A DNA stretch of 64,000 nt. Source: Citrobacter arsenatis (lineage in GTDB: Bacteria > Pseudomonadota > Gammaproteobacteria > Enterobacterales > Enterobacteriaceae). The stretch covers positions 2,418,001-2,482,000 of the forward strand of contig NZ_CP037864.1 of NCBI RefSeq assembly GCF_004353845.1, read 5' to 3'. The notes beneath the pieces are model-generated. The model searched no databases. It was not told the DNA's origin and saw nothing but the letters and a program-made list of their open reading frames with translations. Shown one piece after another: positions 37,880 through 46,695 of this stretch. Both the position numbers and the translations under genes were made by a program. How positions within the stretch are numbered: position 1 is the stretch's first letter; each line of letters begins with the position of its first letter.

Positions 37880-39367
37880 TTACAAATAGCGGGCTTCCAG
37901 ATGAGCGCGGAAATAACGGCTGCTGAGTGGCTCTCCGGTGGCCTGGGTAATAAGCTGTTCGGTGGTAAAACGGCTGCCATGCTGCCAGATGTTCTGACGT
38001 AACCAGTCAAACAGGGCTCCAAACTCACCTTGCGCAATAGACTGGTTCAAATCAGGCAATGCGCGGTTAGCGGCACTGAACAACTGCGCCGCATACATGG
38101 CGCCTAAGGTATAGGAAGGGAAGTAGCCAAAGCCGCCGTCGGTCCAGTGAATATCCTGCATACAACCGTTACGATAGTTGCCGATCGTTGACAACCCCAG
38201 CCAGGATTGCATTTTTTCGTTCCACAATGCCGGGATATCATCCACTTCAATATCGCCATTAATGAGCGCACGTTCGATTTCATAGCGCAGGATCACATGC
38301 GCAGGATAGCTCACCTCGTCCGCATCAACACGGATAAACCCGGGTTTAACCTGCTGGTTCCAGGCGATGAAATTGCTTTCTTCAAACGCAGCCTGATCGC
38401 CAAAGTGGCGCGTTACAGCCGGAATCAACCGCGTCAGAAAGGCTTTACTGCGTCCCAGTTGCATCTCAAAGAACAGACTCTGGGACTCATGAATGGCGGT
38501 TGAGCGTGCCAGAGCGATAGGTTGCCCTGACCAGTTAGGCGGAAGATTTTGCTCATAGCGGGCGTGACCGGTTTCATGGATCACGCCAAACAGCGCACTG
38601 AGCAATTCGTTTTCATCATAGCGGGTGGTAATTCGGACATCTTCCGGCACACCGCCACAGAAAGGATGTGCGCTGATATCCAGTCGACCAGCCGTAAAAT
38701 CAAATCCCAACTGCGCCATCGTTTCAAGGCCCAGCTCCCGCTGGATTGCGGTTGGGAAGGGGCCAACCGGGGCGATGAGCGATTGCTGAGATTGCTTTGC
38801 CACCACCTTGTTTAGCAGATCGGGCAGCCAGCTTTTTACATCTGCAAACAGGACATCCAGTTGGGCGCTGGTCATTCCGGGCTCAAAGATGTCCAGTAGC
38901 GCGTCATAAGGCGAACAGCCTTTTGCGTCTGCGCGTATTCGGGCTTCTTCGCGGCTGTACTGCACGACTTCTTTCAGGTTTTCGGCAAATCCTTCCCAGT
39001 CATTCGCGGGGCGCTGGCTGCGCCAGGCATGCTCGCAGCGGCTACCCGCCAGAGATTTTGCTTCTACCAACGATTCGGGCAACAAGGATGCCTGGTGATG
39101 CAGGCGCGACATTTCGCGCAGATTCGCCTGCTCAACGTCGTTGAGATCTTCCTGTTGCGCTGCGGCGATCCATGTTGCCACTTTCTGGTCGGTTAACAGT
39201 TGGTGTTCAAGTACGCTCAGTTCGGCCAGCGCTTCGCCGCGAGCTTTGCTGCCGCCAGACGGCATCATGGTAAACATGTCCCAACTGGCGATTGCCGAGA
39301 GGTGGGAGAAGCGAGAGAGCCGCTGGAACGTGCGGGTGAGCTGATGGTAATTATCATTGTTACTCAT
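37880..39367 (-). CDS. M32 family metallocarboxypeptidase
   Basis: 495 residues, the usual size for the Thermus carboxypeptidase Taq family. The zinc motif HETGH (264-268) in ALFGVIHETGHARYEQ is intact, with a downstream glutamate in the STAIHESQSLFFE segment; DGGFGYFPSYTLGAMYAAQ near the C-terminus is also typical. No signal peptide, so cytoplasmic. These enzymes release C-terminal amino acids from peptides. Not present at this place in E. coli K-12. It reads towards asr, and its 3' flank holds the inverted repeat with the RstA box. Confidence 0.92.
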   Translation of the reverse strand: MSNNDNYHQLTRTFQRLSRFSHLSAIASWDMFTMMPSGGSKARGEALAELSVLEHQLLTDQKVATWIAAAQQEDLNDVEQANLREMSRLHHQASLLPESLVEAKSLAGSRCEHAWRSQRPANDWEGFAENLKEVVQYSREEARIRADAKGCSPYDALLDIFEPGMTSAQLDVLFADVKSWLPDLLNKVVAKQSQQSLIAPVGPFPTAIQRELGLETMAQLGFDFTAGRLDISAHPFCGGVPEDVRITTRYDENELLSALFGVIHETGHARYEQNLPPNWSGQPIALARSTAIHESQSLFFEMQLGRSKAFLTRLIPAVTRHFGDQAAFEESNFIAWNQQVKPGFIRVDADEVSYPAHVILRYEIERALINGDIEVDDIPALWNEKMQSWLGLSTIGNYRNGCMQDIHWTDGGFGYFPSYTLGAMYAAQLFSAANRALPDLNQSIAQGEFGALFDWLRQNIWQHGSRFTTEQLITQATGEPLSSRYFRAHLEARYL

Positions 39368-39413
39368 TTTTTGTTCTCGTTCTGCTTAGGTGTAGTGAGA
39401 AGTTTACCGTGAT

Positions 39414-40040
39414 TTATTCACTTTTCATAAACACACCTTTATACCCGGTTTTCCGTAACAGCTTTTTATAGCGAAAAGCCAGCAGCACGACAAAACAAAT
39501 GGCGTAGATAATGGGAATCGGTGATAACACTTTTACCGACCACAGGTAATGCAGCGGAAGCAAAATGGCGGCCAGATACACGTAGTTGTGCAGCGTTTGC
39601 CAGCGTTTGCCCATTTTACGTTGCGCGGCTTGCGTGGAGGTCAGCGTCAGCAGGAGTAAGATAACCCAGCCCGTCATGCCAAGCGTTAACCAAGGGCGCG
39701 AAACCAGTTCACGTCCCAACAATCCCAGATTTTGCATACCCAGCTCCAGCAGCGCATAGCTGGTTAAATGCAGCGTGGCCCATGTAAAACACCATAATCC
39801 TAACAACCGCCGGGTGCGAAACAACAAAGGCTGCTTTGCATAGCGCGCAAGCGGCGATACCAGCAGGGTTGCGAGCAAAAACTTCAGCGCGGTAATGCCC
39901 GTAAAGTGCTGGATATCTTTTCCCGGATCGGCACCCAGTCCGCCATGTTGCGCGGCCCAGAAGAGCCATAGCAGAGGTAAAAAACCGGCGAGATGCAGCA
40001 ACACTTTCAGGGCGGTTATCTGTTTTGCGGTTAACCTCAC
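39414..40040 (-). CDS. msrQ: MsrQ heme-binding membrane subunit
   Basis: 208 residues from a GTG start directly abutting the msrP stop (TAA-GTG). Six membrane helices of the YedZ/ferric-reductase-like group with conserved heme histidines ([42 protein letters not shown]). It passes electrons from the quinone pool or flavin reductase to MsrP for repair of periplasmic methionine sulfoxide. In E. coli msrPQ lie at another site next to hprRS. Confidence 0.95.
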   Translation of the reverse strand: MRLTAKQITALKVLLHLAGFLPLLWLFWAAQHGGLGADPGKDIQHFTGITALKFLLATLLVSPLARYAKQPLLFRTRRLLGLWCFTWATLHLTSYALLELGMQNLGLLGRELVSRPWLTLGMTGWVILLLLTLTSTQAAQRKMGKRWQTLHNYVYLAAILLPLHYLWSVKVLSPIPIIYAICFVVLLAFRYKKLLRKTGYKGVFMKSE

Positions 40041-41045
40041 TTAAAAATACTCCCGTAGGTCCATGCCCTGGTATAAAGAAGCCACCTCATCGGCATAGCC
40101 ATTAAAAGGCAGCGTAGGCTGTCGCTGTACATCGAGAATGCCACCCGAACCGATAAAACGCTCTGTGGCCTGAGACCAACGAGGATGATCGACCTGTGGA
40201 TTTACATTGGCGTAAAAACCGTATTCGTTCGGTGCTGACATATTCCAGGTCGTCGGCGGCTGCTCACGCGTTAACTTAATACTGACTATCGATTTAATGC
40301 CTTTAAAGCCGTACTTCCAGGGGACGGTCAGGCGGATCGGCGCCCCGTTTTGCGGTGGCAACGATTTGCCATACACGCCTACGGTCAGCAGTGTTAGTGG
40401 ATGCATGGCTTCATCCAAACGCAGACCTTCAACATAGGGATATTTCAACCCACCACCAATGAAGCGATCTTTCTGGCCGGGCATTTCATCAGGGGCGTAG
40501 CGAGTTTCAAAGGCGACGTATTTGGCGTGACTGGTTGGCTCAACCAACGCCAATAATTTATGCAAAGGAAAACCCACCCACGGCACAACCATCGACCAGG
40601 CCTCCACACAACGCATTCGGTAAATACGCTCTTCTAATGGAAAACGAGTGGTCAGGGCATCATGATCCAACGTTAACGGTTTGTTCACCTCTCCGCTGAT
40701 GGTCAACGTCCAGGGATCGGTTTTCAGGCTACCGGCATTGGCGGCTGGATCGGCTTTATCCAGACCAAATTCATAAAAATTGTTGTAGCCCGTCACCTTA
40801 TCTTCCGGCGTCAGGGACAGATTGTTTTGCCAGTGCTCGGGCTTTGAGAACTCGAGCGGTTTGCCTGCCGGCGCAGGTGGACGATCGTTGCCTTTAAACC
40901 AATTCAACAAACTGGCCTGCGTCGGGGCAGGCAACGACGCCGCCGCCGCACCAATCCCAAGTGCTTTAAGGATCTGTCGCCGTTGCATAAAAAATACTGA
41001 CTCGGCTGTAACATCAGCTTCCCGAAGTGGACGTTTTTTCTGCAT
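40041..41045 (-). CDS. msrP: MsrP periplasmic methionine sulfoxide reductase (molybdenum)
   Basis: 334 residues. A Tat signal with twin arginines ([11 protein letters not shown], about 20-30). The molybdopterin-binding SUOX-fold domain carries the Mo ligand Cys146 in [15 protein letters not shown]. It reduces protein-bound methionine sulfoxide in the periplasm using electrons from MsrQ. AAGGAAACGTT before the ATG is a good ribosome site. It is divergent from a two-component system that is not the E. coli HprRS pair, which may be its regulator here. Confidence 0.96.
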   Translation of the reverse strand: MQKKRPLREADVTAESVFFMQRRQILKALGIGAAAASLPAPTQASLLNWFKGNDRPPAPAGKPLEFSKPEHWQNNLSLTPEDKVTGYNNFYEFGLDKADPAANAGSLKTDPWTLTISGEVNKPLTLDHDALTTRFPLEERIYRMRCVEAWSMVVPWVGFPLHKLLALVEPTSHAKYVAFETRYAPDEMPGQKDRFIGGGLKYPYVEGLRLDEAMHPLTLLTVGVYGKSLPPQNGAPIRLTVPWKYGFKGIKSIVSIKLTREQPPTTWNMSAPNEYGFYANVNPQVDHPRWSQATERFIGSGGILDVQRQPTLPFNGYADEVASLYQGMDLREYF

Positions 41046-41234
41046 AACGTTTCCTTTTTATTTTCATGTTAGGGGCAACAAAGCAACGTTTCCCTGTTGA
41101 TGCCTGACGAGTGGATAGCGACATATTGGGCGCATGCGTATCCCAGGATCCTCACGAAAAGTTAAAAATTTTGTGATAACTTCCGCCCCTTGCCTGAGGT
41201 AAGCTTTCAGCATGACGAGAGGGAGATGACACTG

Positions 41235-41957
41235 ATGGCAAGCGCAAAAAAGATATTTTTGGTGGAAGATGACAGCGATATTGCCGCACTTTTGCAACTG
41301 AGCCTGAAAGATGAGGGGTACGAAATCATTCATGAGGCTAATGGGGCACGAGCGCTTGAGCAACTTGAGAAGCATGTCTGGGATGCCGTTATCCTCGATC
41401 TAATGCTGCCGGGCGTGGACGGTCTGGAGATTTGTCGTCGCATTCGTCAAATGAGTTTCTACCTCCCTGTCATTATCATCAGCGCCCGCACCAGTGAAAC
41501 TCACCGGGTATTGGGACTGGAAATGGGTGCCGATGATTATTTAGCCAAACCTTTCTCGGTGTTGGAGCTGATGGCCCGGGTGAAAGCACTGTTTCGCCGT
41601 CAGGCGGCTATGAGTCAGAATCTGCGTATGGAATCGGGGATTATCAGTGTCCATGGCGTTGAGATTGATCCATTAGCCCGGGAAGTCAGCCAGCATGGTA
41701 AATCCCTCGACTTAACGCCGCGTGAATTCGATCTGCTCTATTTTTTCGCCCGTCATCCAGGAGAGGTCTTTTCGCGTCAGGCGCTGTTAGATCAGGTGTG
41801 GGGCTACCAGCACGAAGGGTATGAGCATACGGTGAACAGTCATATCAATCGCCTGCGGACCAAAATTGAAAAAGATGCGGCGGAGCCGGAAATTATTCTC
41901 ACGGTTTGGGGACGAGGCTATAAGCTTGCTGCGGTTAACGCGGAGCATCAGCCATGA
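41235..41957 (+). CDS. OmpR-family response regulator
   Basis: 240 residues from ATG 41235, which has GGGAG at nine bases; the earlier ATG at 41226 is too close to that site. The receiver (about 5-118) has Asp55 in AVILDLMLPGVDG and the switch lysine in DDYLAKPFS. The C-terminal winged helix (about 140-235) has LTPREFDLLYFFARHPGEVFS and VWGRGYKLA. It does not match HprR or other E. coli regulators closely. The kinase gene follows with an ATGA overlap. It is divergent from msrPQ by 189 bp, a natural target by position. Confidence 0.92.
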   Translation: MASAKKIFLVEDDSDIAALLQLSLKDEGYEIIHEANGARALEQLEKHVWDAVILDLMLPGVDGLEICRRIRQMSFYLPVIIISARTSETHRVLGLEMGADDYLAKPFSVLELMARVKALFRRQAAMSQNLRMESGIISVHGVEIDPLAREVSQHGKSLDLTPREFDLLYFFARHPGEVFSRQALLDQVWGYQHEGYEHTVNSHINRLRTKIEKDAAEPEIILTVWGRGYKLAAVNAEHQP

Positions 41958-43444
41958 TTTATCGCCTGTCGCTGAGCCAGCGTCTGACCCTGGTCTTTAC
42001 CGCCATCATGTTGATTTGTGCGGTTGCCGTTAGCGTTGTCCAGATCCGCAGCAGTAAACAGTATGGCGATGCCATGGTGCAAAGGCTCTCGCTGGAACTG
42101 GCGAGCAAGATTGTCAAAAGTGAGTCACTTATTGATGCCAACGGGCAGGTTAGTCGCCAGACCTTAAAGGGATTGTTTGATCACCTGATGACGCTTAACC
42201 CAAGCGTGGAACTGTATCTGGTTTCGCCGTCAGGTGAAATACTCGCCGATGCCGCTCCGCCCGGGCATATTCAACGCCAGAACATTAGCGTACAGCCGAT
42301 TCAGGTTTTCCTTGATTCGAACGAATTGCCCGTATATGGCAATGATCCGCGCAGCAGCCAGCAAAAAGTCTTCAGCGCCGCGCCAGTTTTCTTTAACGGC
42401 GAACTGCACGGCTATTTATACATTATTCTCCAGGGCGAAGATCTGAATATGTTGGCGAATACTGCCTGGCAAAAAACGCTCTGGAATACCGTGGCTTGGA
42501 CGTTAATACTGGTTTTATTAGCCGCTGCCATTGCGGGGTTCCTGGTGTGGCGATGGGTGACGAACCCGGTGAAAAGGCTGACTGGGCAGGTAGATAAACT
42601 GGAGCAGGACAGCATCAGCGTCATCAAACAGCTGGCGCAAAAAAATCCCGAACCGGCCCCGGCAAATGAAATTGCGTTGCTGAACAACGCGTTTATCGAG
42701 TTAGCGCAGAAAATTGCGCAGCAGTGGGATTTATTAGCGGACAGCGATCGTCAGCGCAGAGAGTTTATAGCCAATATCTCGCACGATTTACGCACGCCGC
42801 TGACTTCACTGCTAGGGTATCTGGAAATGCTGTCGCTGAAAGCCGATACGATGACGCCGGAGGAAAATCGACATTATCTTAGCATCGCACTGCGCCAGGG
42901 GCATAAGGTTCGCCATCTGTCACAACAGCTGTTTGAGCTGGCGAGGCTTGAGCATGGAGGTATAAAACCGCAGCGTGAACGATTTGCTATTGGCGAGCTG
43001 ATCCAGGATGTGGCACAGAAATTTGATCTCCCCGTTGCCACACGTCATTTGCAGTTGCACCTTGACGTAACGGGGCCGTTACCGCTGGTGAATGCGGATT
43101 TATCGATGATGGAAAGGGTCGTGACGAATTTGCTGGATAACGCTATCCGTCATACGCCTGACGGAGGCGAAGTGCGGCTAAAAGTCTGGCGTGATGAAGG
43201 CCGTTTGTTAGCTGAAGTACAGGACAGTGGGCCAGGGGTAGATGAGGCTGTACGGGACGTATTGTTTCAGCGCCCGACGGCGTTAATTCCCCGTGAGCAG
43301 CGGGCAGAGCGGGGCGGCTTGGGCTTACTGATTGTGCGTAGAATGCTCGAACTGCATGGGGGAGATATTAGCCTTGTTAATTCAACGGTAGGGGCCTGCT
43401 TCCGTTTCTCGTTGCCGCTGGCGGATTCTCCCCTGAGTAGTTGA
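41954..43444 (+). CDS. Sensor histidine kinase partner
   Basis: 496 residues. Two membrane segments (about 12-30 and 177-199) bracket a periplasmic sensor region of roughly 145 residues. HAMP follows, then the phospho-acceptor His277 in FIANISHDLRTPLTSLLG, N-box NLLDNAIRHTP, DSGPGVD and RGGLGLLIVRR. The F-box is slightly unusual (VLFQRPTALIPREQRAERGG). The start codon overlaps the response-regulator stop (ATGA). The sensed signal is unknown. Neighbours suggest envelope or oxidative stress. Confidence 0.92.
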   Translation: MIYRLSLSQRLTLVFTAIMLICAVAVSVVQIRSSKQYGDAMVQRLSLELASKIVKSESLIDANGQVSRQTLKGLFDHLMTLNPSVELYLVSPSGEILADAAPPGHIQRQNISVQPIQVFLDSNELPVYGNDPRSSQQKVFSAAPVFFNGELHGYLYIILQGEDLNMLANTAWQKTLWNTVAWTLILVLLAAAIAGFLVWRWVTNPVKRLTGQVDKLEQDSISVIKQLAQKNPEPAPANEIALLNNAFIELAQKIAQQWDLLADSDRQRREFIANISHDLRTPLTSLLGYLEMLSLKADTMTPEENRHYLSIALRQGHKVRHLSQQLFELARLEHGGIKPQRERFAIGELIQDVAQKFDLPVATRHLQLHLDVTGPLPLVNADLSMMERVVTNLLDNAIRHTPDGGEVRLKVWRDEGRLLAEVQDSGPGVDEAVRDVLFQRPTALIPREQRAERGGLGLLIVRRMLELHGGDISLVNSTVGACFRFSLPLADSPLSS

Positions 43445-43511
43445 CAGTGAAGTTCCGGAGTAAAGAGGGTTTTGGTATTGTACCCATGGGCATTGCGTAA
43501 AAGTTGGTAGG

Positions 43512-43540
43512 TTGTCAGTGATAATGAGAATTTTTATCAT
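43512..43540 (+). promoter_or_regulatory. Sigma-70 promoter of the CPBP gene
   Basis: TTGTCA (43512-43517) and TATCAT (43535-43540) with a 17-bp spacer, each 5/6 to consensus. It is 47 bp before the CPBP start codon. The Fur box at 43520-43538 covers the spacer and part of the -10. Confidence 0.75.
43520..43538. promoter_or_regulatory. Fur box
   Basis: GATAATGAGAATTTTTATC matches the 19-bp Fur consensus GATAATGATAATCATTATC at 16 positions. It overlaps the predicted promoter, the position expected for iron-dependent repression. Confidence 0.75.
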
Positions 43541-43587
43541 ACACTGATAATTCATCAACTTATCTTCGATAAGCGCAAGGAGATCGT

Positions 43588-44274
43588 ATGTCACAGGATG
43601 CCGACAACCTGTATATCGCCAGGACCAAAGCGGTAGCTGGCTGTTTTTCAATGTTTTTGCTGATGTTTGGCCTTACGTTTACCCCGTTGTTTTTCCCCGC
43701 GAGTCAGGACCTGCTTGCCAAAGGGCTACTTTTCCCGCTGCTGTTTGCGCTGGAATTTGTTGTGCTGGTTCCGCTGTATTGTTTCTTCTTCAGAAAGAGA
43801 GAGGGGCTGGGTAAAGGAACTTTCAACGCCAGGTGGTTTGCCATACTGTTCATGGCGCTGTTGTTTATTCAGCTCATCCTGCCATGGATTCTGGGCCTCA
43901 GACAAACCGAAGCGTGGGTGACCAGCCAGGTCTCCTTAAACAGCTACGCGCTGTGGTTATCCACACTGACCCTGATATTTATTGCCCCAGTTTATGAAGA
44001 AATTGTTTTCAGGGGCTGTTTATTCAACGCGTTCCAGTACTGGTTCAATAATAAAACTTGGCTATCGTCGGTGGTGGTATCGGTCATTTTTGCCCTCATG
44101 CATACGCAGTATGTGGATCTGCGCACGCTGCTGATGTTGTTTTTGGTGTCACAGGTTTTGATCATCGCCAGAGTGAAAAGCAACGGGCTGTTGATGCCGG
44201 TTATGCTGCATATCGTGATGAACGGGACGGTTATTGCCCTGCAAATGGCGGCTCAGACGTTACAGCCTGATTGA
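43588..44274 (+). CDS. CPBP-family intramembrane metalloprotease
   Basis: 228 residues with about seven membrane helices. CPBP (CAAX protease/bacteriocin-processing, Abi) family: motif 1 EEIVFRG (137-143), motif 2 FALMHTQY and motif 3 HIVMNG supply the Glu, His and Asn expected for the active site. AAGGAG precedes the ATG. Bacterial members act in bacteriocin self-immunity, peptide maturation or membrane protein cleavage; the substrate here is unknown. The promoter carries a strong Fur box, so expression should rise under iron limitation. It is convergent with ynfM. Confidence 0.88.
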   Translation: MSQDADNLYIARTKAVAGCFSMFLLMFGLTFTPLFFPASQDLLAKGLLFPLLFALEFVVLVPLYCFFFRKREGLGKGTFNARWFAILFMALLFIQLILPWILGLRQTEAWVTSQVSLNSYALWLSTLTLIFIAPVYEEIVFRGCLFNAFQYWFNNKTWLSSVVVSVIFALMHTQYVDLRTLLMLFLVSQVLIIARVKSNGLLMPVMLHIVMNGTVIALQMAAQTLQPD

Positions 44275-44281
44275 TGAAGGA

Positions 44282-44302
44282 GATGCCCGGAACCCGGGCA
44301 TC
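44282..44302. terminator. Hairpin between CPBP gene and ynfM
   Basis: GATGCCCGG-AAC-CCGGGCATC, a 9-bp GC-rich stem between convergent stop codons. It lacks a long T-tract on either strand. Confidence 0.6.
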
Positions 44303-44307
44303 GTGGA

Positions 44308-45561
44308 TTATACGTGCAGACGATGATGCAAACGTGCGCCGACCAGCAACGCCAGCACCAGCATCAGGGCGATAAATCCGCCCACGCCGTTCCAGCCGTA
44401 GCTGTGCCAGAATACGCCGCCGAGCGTCCCGGCAATACTGGAACCCAGATAATAGCTGAACAGATACAGGGAAGACGCCTGGCCTTTGGCACGTTTTGCC
44501 CGTGGCCCAATCCAACTGCTTGCCACGGAGTGCGCGGCAAAGAACCCGGCAGAAAAGAGCAGCATCCCGGCGAAGATCAGCCATAACGACGTGAACAGCG
44601 TCATTAACAGTCCTACCAGCATCACGCCGGTAGAAAAGATCATTACCGGGCCGCGTCCATAGCGGGTCGTCATTGAACCCGCTTTCGGCGAGCTCCAGGT
44701 CCCGGTCAGATAGGCTACGGAAAGCAGGCCGACCACCGCCTGACTGAGTTCCCACGGGGAGAGCATCAAACGATAGCCAATGTAATTAAACAGCGTGACA
44801 AACGACCCCATCAGTAAAAAACCTTCCGCAAACAGCAGCGGCAAGCCTCTGTCGCGCCAGTGCAAGCGGAAGTTAATAAACAACGTTTTCGGGCGCAGAG
44901 ACGTTGGTCTGAAATGACGGGACTCCGGCAATATTTTCCAGAACATCAGCGCGGAGGCGAGGGCAAAACAGCCAATCGCCGCCAGCGCGATGCGCCAGTT
45001 AAAAAAGTCGGTAAACACGCCGCTGATCAAACGACCACTCATACCGCCAATCGAGTTACCGCTGATATATAAGCCCATTGAAAAGGCAACAAAGCTGGGA
45101 TGAATTTCCTCACTCAGATAGGTCATTCCTACCGCTGCCACGCCGCTGAGCGAAAGACCTATCAGCGCACGCATGATTAAAATACCGTGCCAACTGGTCA
45201 TCATCGTCGAAAGCAGCGTACAACAGGACGCGAGCAATAGCGCGGTAACCATTACCGGCTTGCGGCCTATCGCATCGGAAAGTGGACCGGTAAACAACAA
45301 ACCGATCGCGAGCATCGCCGTTGAGATGGAAAGCGAGATACTGCTGCTGGCGGGAGAGACCCCAAACTCGTGCGAGAGCACTGGCAGTATGGGTTGTACG
45401 CAATAGAGGAGGGCAAAAGTTGCCAGCCCGGCGGAAAACAGCGCCAGCGTGACGCGCATGAATGGGGATGTTCCGCGTTTGATAAATCCATCCGGTGGGG
45501 TCACTATCTGTTCATCAACATCGCTTGTTGGCGCGGTATCGACAGTTGTTGTACGGCTCAC
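44308..45561 (-). CDS. ynfM: YnfM MFS transporter
   Basis: 417 residues from a GTG start with AAGGA seven bases upstream, the E. coli length; a TTG 21 bases further up is less likely. Twelve membrane helices, YnfM family of the MFS, with GPLSDAIGRKPVM as the loop-2 signature. E. coli YnfM has been linked to arabinose and other small-solute efflux; the physiological substrate is not settled. It is divergent from the LysR gene ynfL, which may control it. Confidence 0.93.
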   Translation of the reverse strand: MSRTTTVDTAPTSDVDEQIVTPPDGFIKRGTSPFMRVTLALFSAGLATFALLYCVQPILPVLSHEFGVSPASSSISLSISTAMLAIGLLFTGPLSDAIGRKPVMVTALLLASCCTLLSTMMTSWHGILIMRALIGLSLSGVAAVGMTYLSEEIHPSFVAFSMGLYISGNSIGGMSGRLISGVFTDFFNWRIALAAIGCFALASALMFWKILPESRHFRPTSLRPKTLFINFRLHWRDRGLPLLFAEGFLLMGSFVTLFNYIGYRLMLSPWELSQAVVGLLSVAYLTGTWSSPKAGSMTTRYGRGPVMIFSTGVMLVGLLMTLFTSLWLIFAGMLLFSAGFFAAHSVASSWIGPRAKRAKGQASSLYLFSYYLGSSIAGTLGGVFWHSYGWNGVGGFIALMLVLALLVGARLHHRLHV

Positions 45562-45668
45562 TTGAAATCCTTGCTCAATCAAAAACCTCTACAGGGCTAG
45601 CCTTAAGAGTATGAAAATCACAATATTCTGTCTAATATATTAATAATCTCAAATAATATCTTTAAAAT

Positions 45669-46577
45669 ATGAATATCGAACTGCGTCATTTACGTTACTT
45701 TGTGGCCGTTGCTGAAGAGCTGCATTTTGGCCGGGCGGCGGCGCGGCTGAATATTTCGCAACCGCCGCTAAGCCAACAGATCCAGATCCTGGAGCAGCAG
45801 GTCGGTGCCCGGCTTCTGGCGCGCACTAACCGCAGCGTAGCGCTGACCTCTGCCGGAAAGCAGTTTCTGGCGGACAGTCGGCAGATCCTCGGTCTGGTTA
45901 ATGAAGCCGCAGCCAGAGCTGAGCGCTTGCATCTGGGTGAGGCTGGAGAGCTGCGGATCGGCTTTACGTCATCGGCGCCGTTTATCAAAGCGGTTTCAGA
46001 TACCTTATCCCTGTTTCGTCAAAGCTACCCGGCAGTGCATATGCAAACCCGCGAAATGAACACGCGTGAGCAAATTGCCCCGCTCAATGAAGGAACGCTG
46101 GATTTGGGACTTCTGCGTAACACGCAGCTTCCAGAAACGCTGGAGCGTGAAATTATTCTGCATGAACCACTGATGGCGATGATCCCCCGCGCGCATCCGT
46201 TGGCGCAAAAGCCAATGGTCACGTTGGCGGAGCTGGCGAATGAGCCATTTGTCTTTTTTGACCCACATGTGGGGACGGGGTTGTATGACGATATTCTGGG
46301 CCTGATGCGTCGCTATGGACTGAAGCCGACAATCGCTCAGGAGGTTGGCGAGGCGATGACTATTATTGGTCTGGTGGCCGCAGGATTAGGTGTTTCCATT
46401 CTTCCTGCCTCCTTTAAACGGGTGCAATTGTATGAAATGTGTTGGATCCCGATAGCGGAAGAAGATGCTGTCTCGGAAATGTGGTTAGTGTGGCCAAAGC
46501 ATCATGAGCAAAGTCACGCCGCGCAACGCTTTCGCGAACAGCTGCTGGCGGCCGTTCAGTCGATTAATTTAGTTTAA
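45669..46577 (+). CDS. ynfL: YnfL LysR-family regulator
   Basis: 302 residues. N-terminal helix-turn-helix (LHFGRAAARLNISQPPLSQQIQ, about 18-40) followed by the LysR effector domain. It is divergent from ynfM over an AT-rich region of about 107 bp, the classic LysR-target layout. E. coli YnfL is slightly shorter (297). Effector unknown. Confidence 0.93.
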   Translation: MNIELRHLRYFVAVAEELHFGRAAARLNISQPPLSQQIQILEQQVGARLLARTNRSVALTSAGKQFLADSRQILGLVNEAAARAERLHLGEAGELRIGFTSSAPFIKAVSDTLSLFRQSYPAVHMQTREMNTREQIAPLNEGTLDLGLLRNTQLPETLEREIILHEPLMAMIPRAHPLAQKPMVTLAELANEPFVFFDPHVGTGLYDDILGLMRRYGLKPTIAQEVGEAMTIIGLVAAGLGVSILPASFKRVQLYEMCWIPIAEEDAVSEMWLVWPKHHEQSHAAQRFREQLLAAVQSINLV

Positions 46578-46590
46578 AAATAAGCAAAAA

Positions 46591-46606
46591 TGTGCAGTAA
46601 ATCACA
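46591..46606. promoter_or_regulatory. CRP site upstream of mlc
   Basis: TGTGCAGTAAATCACA matches TGTGA-N6-TCACA at nine of ten positions. It is about 90 bp before the mlc start. mlc is CRP-responsive in E. coli. Confidence 0.75.
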
Positions 46607-46661
46607 AGGCTAAGTAAAAAGTTGACGGGAGCCATTGAAGTGCTTCACCATAGCCCGCAGA

Positions 46662-46683
46662 TTATTTCGGAGCGCGAAAATAA
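46662..46683. promoter_or_regulatory. Mlc operator (autoregulation)
   Basis: TTATTTC, eight variable bases, then GAAAATAA: the palindromic Mlc site as at ptsG and manX. It lies just before the mlc ribosome site, implying autorepression. Confidence 0.75.
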
Positions 46684-46695
46684 AGGGAGTAAGTG

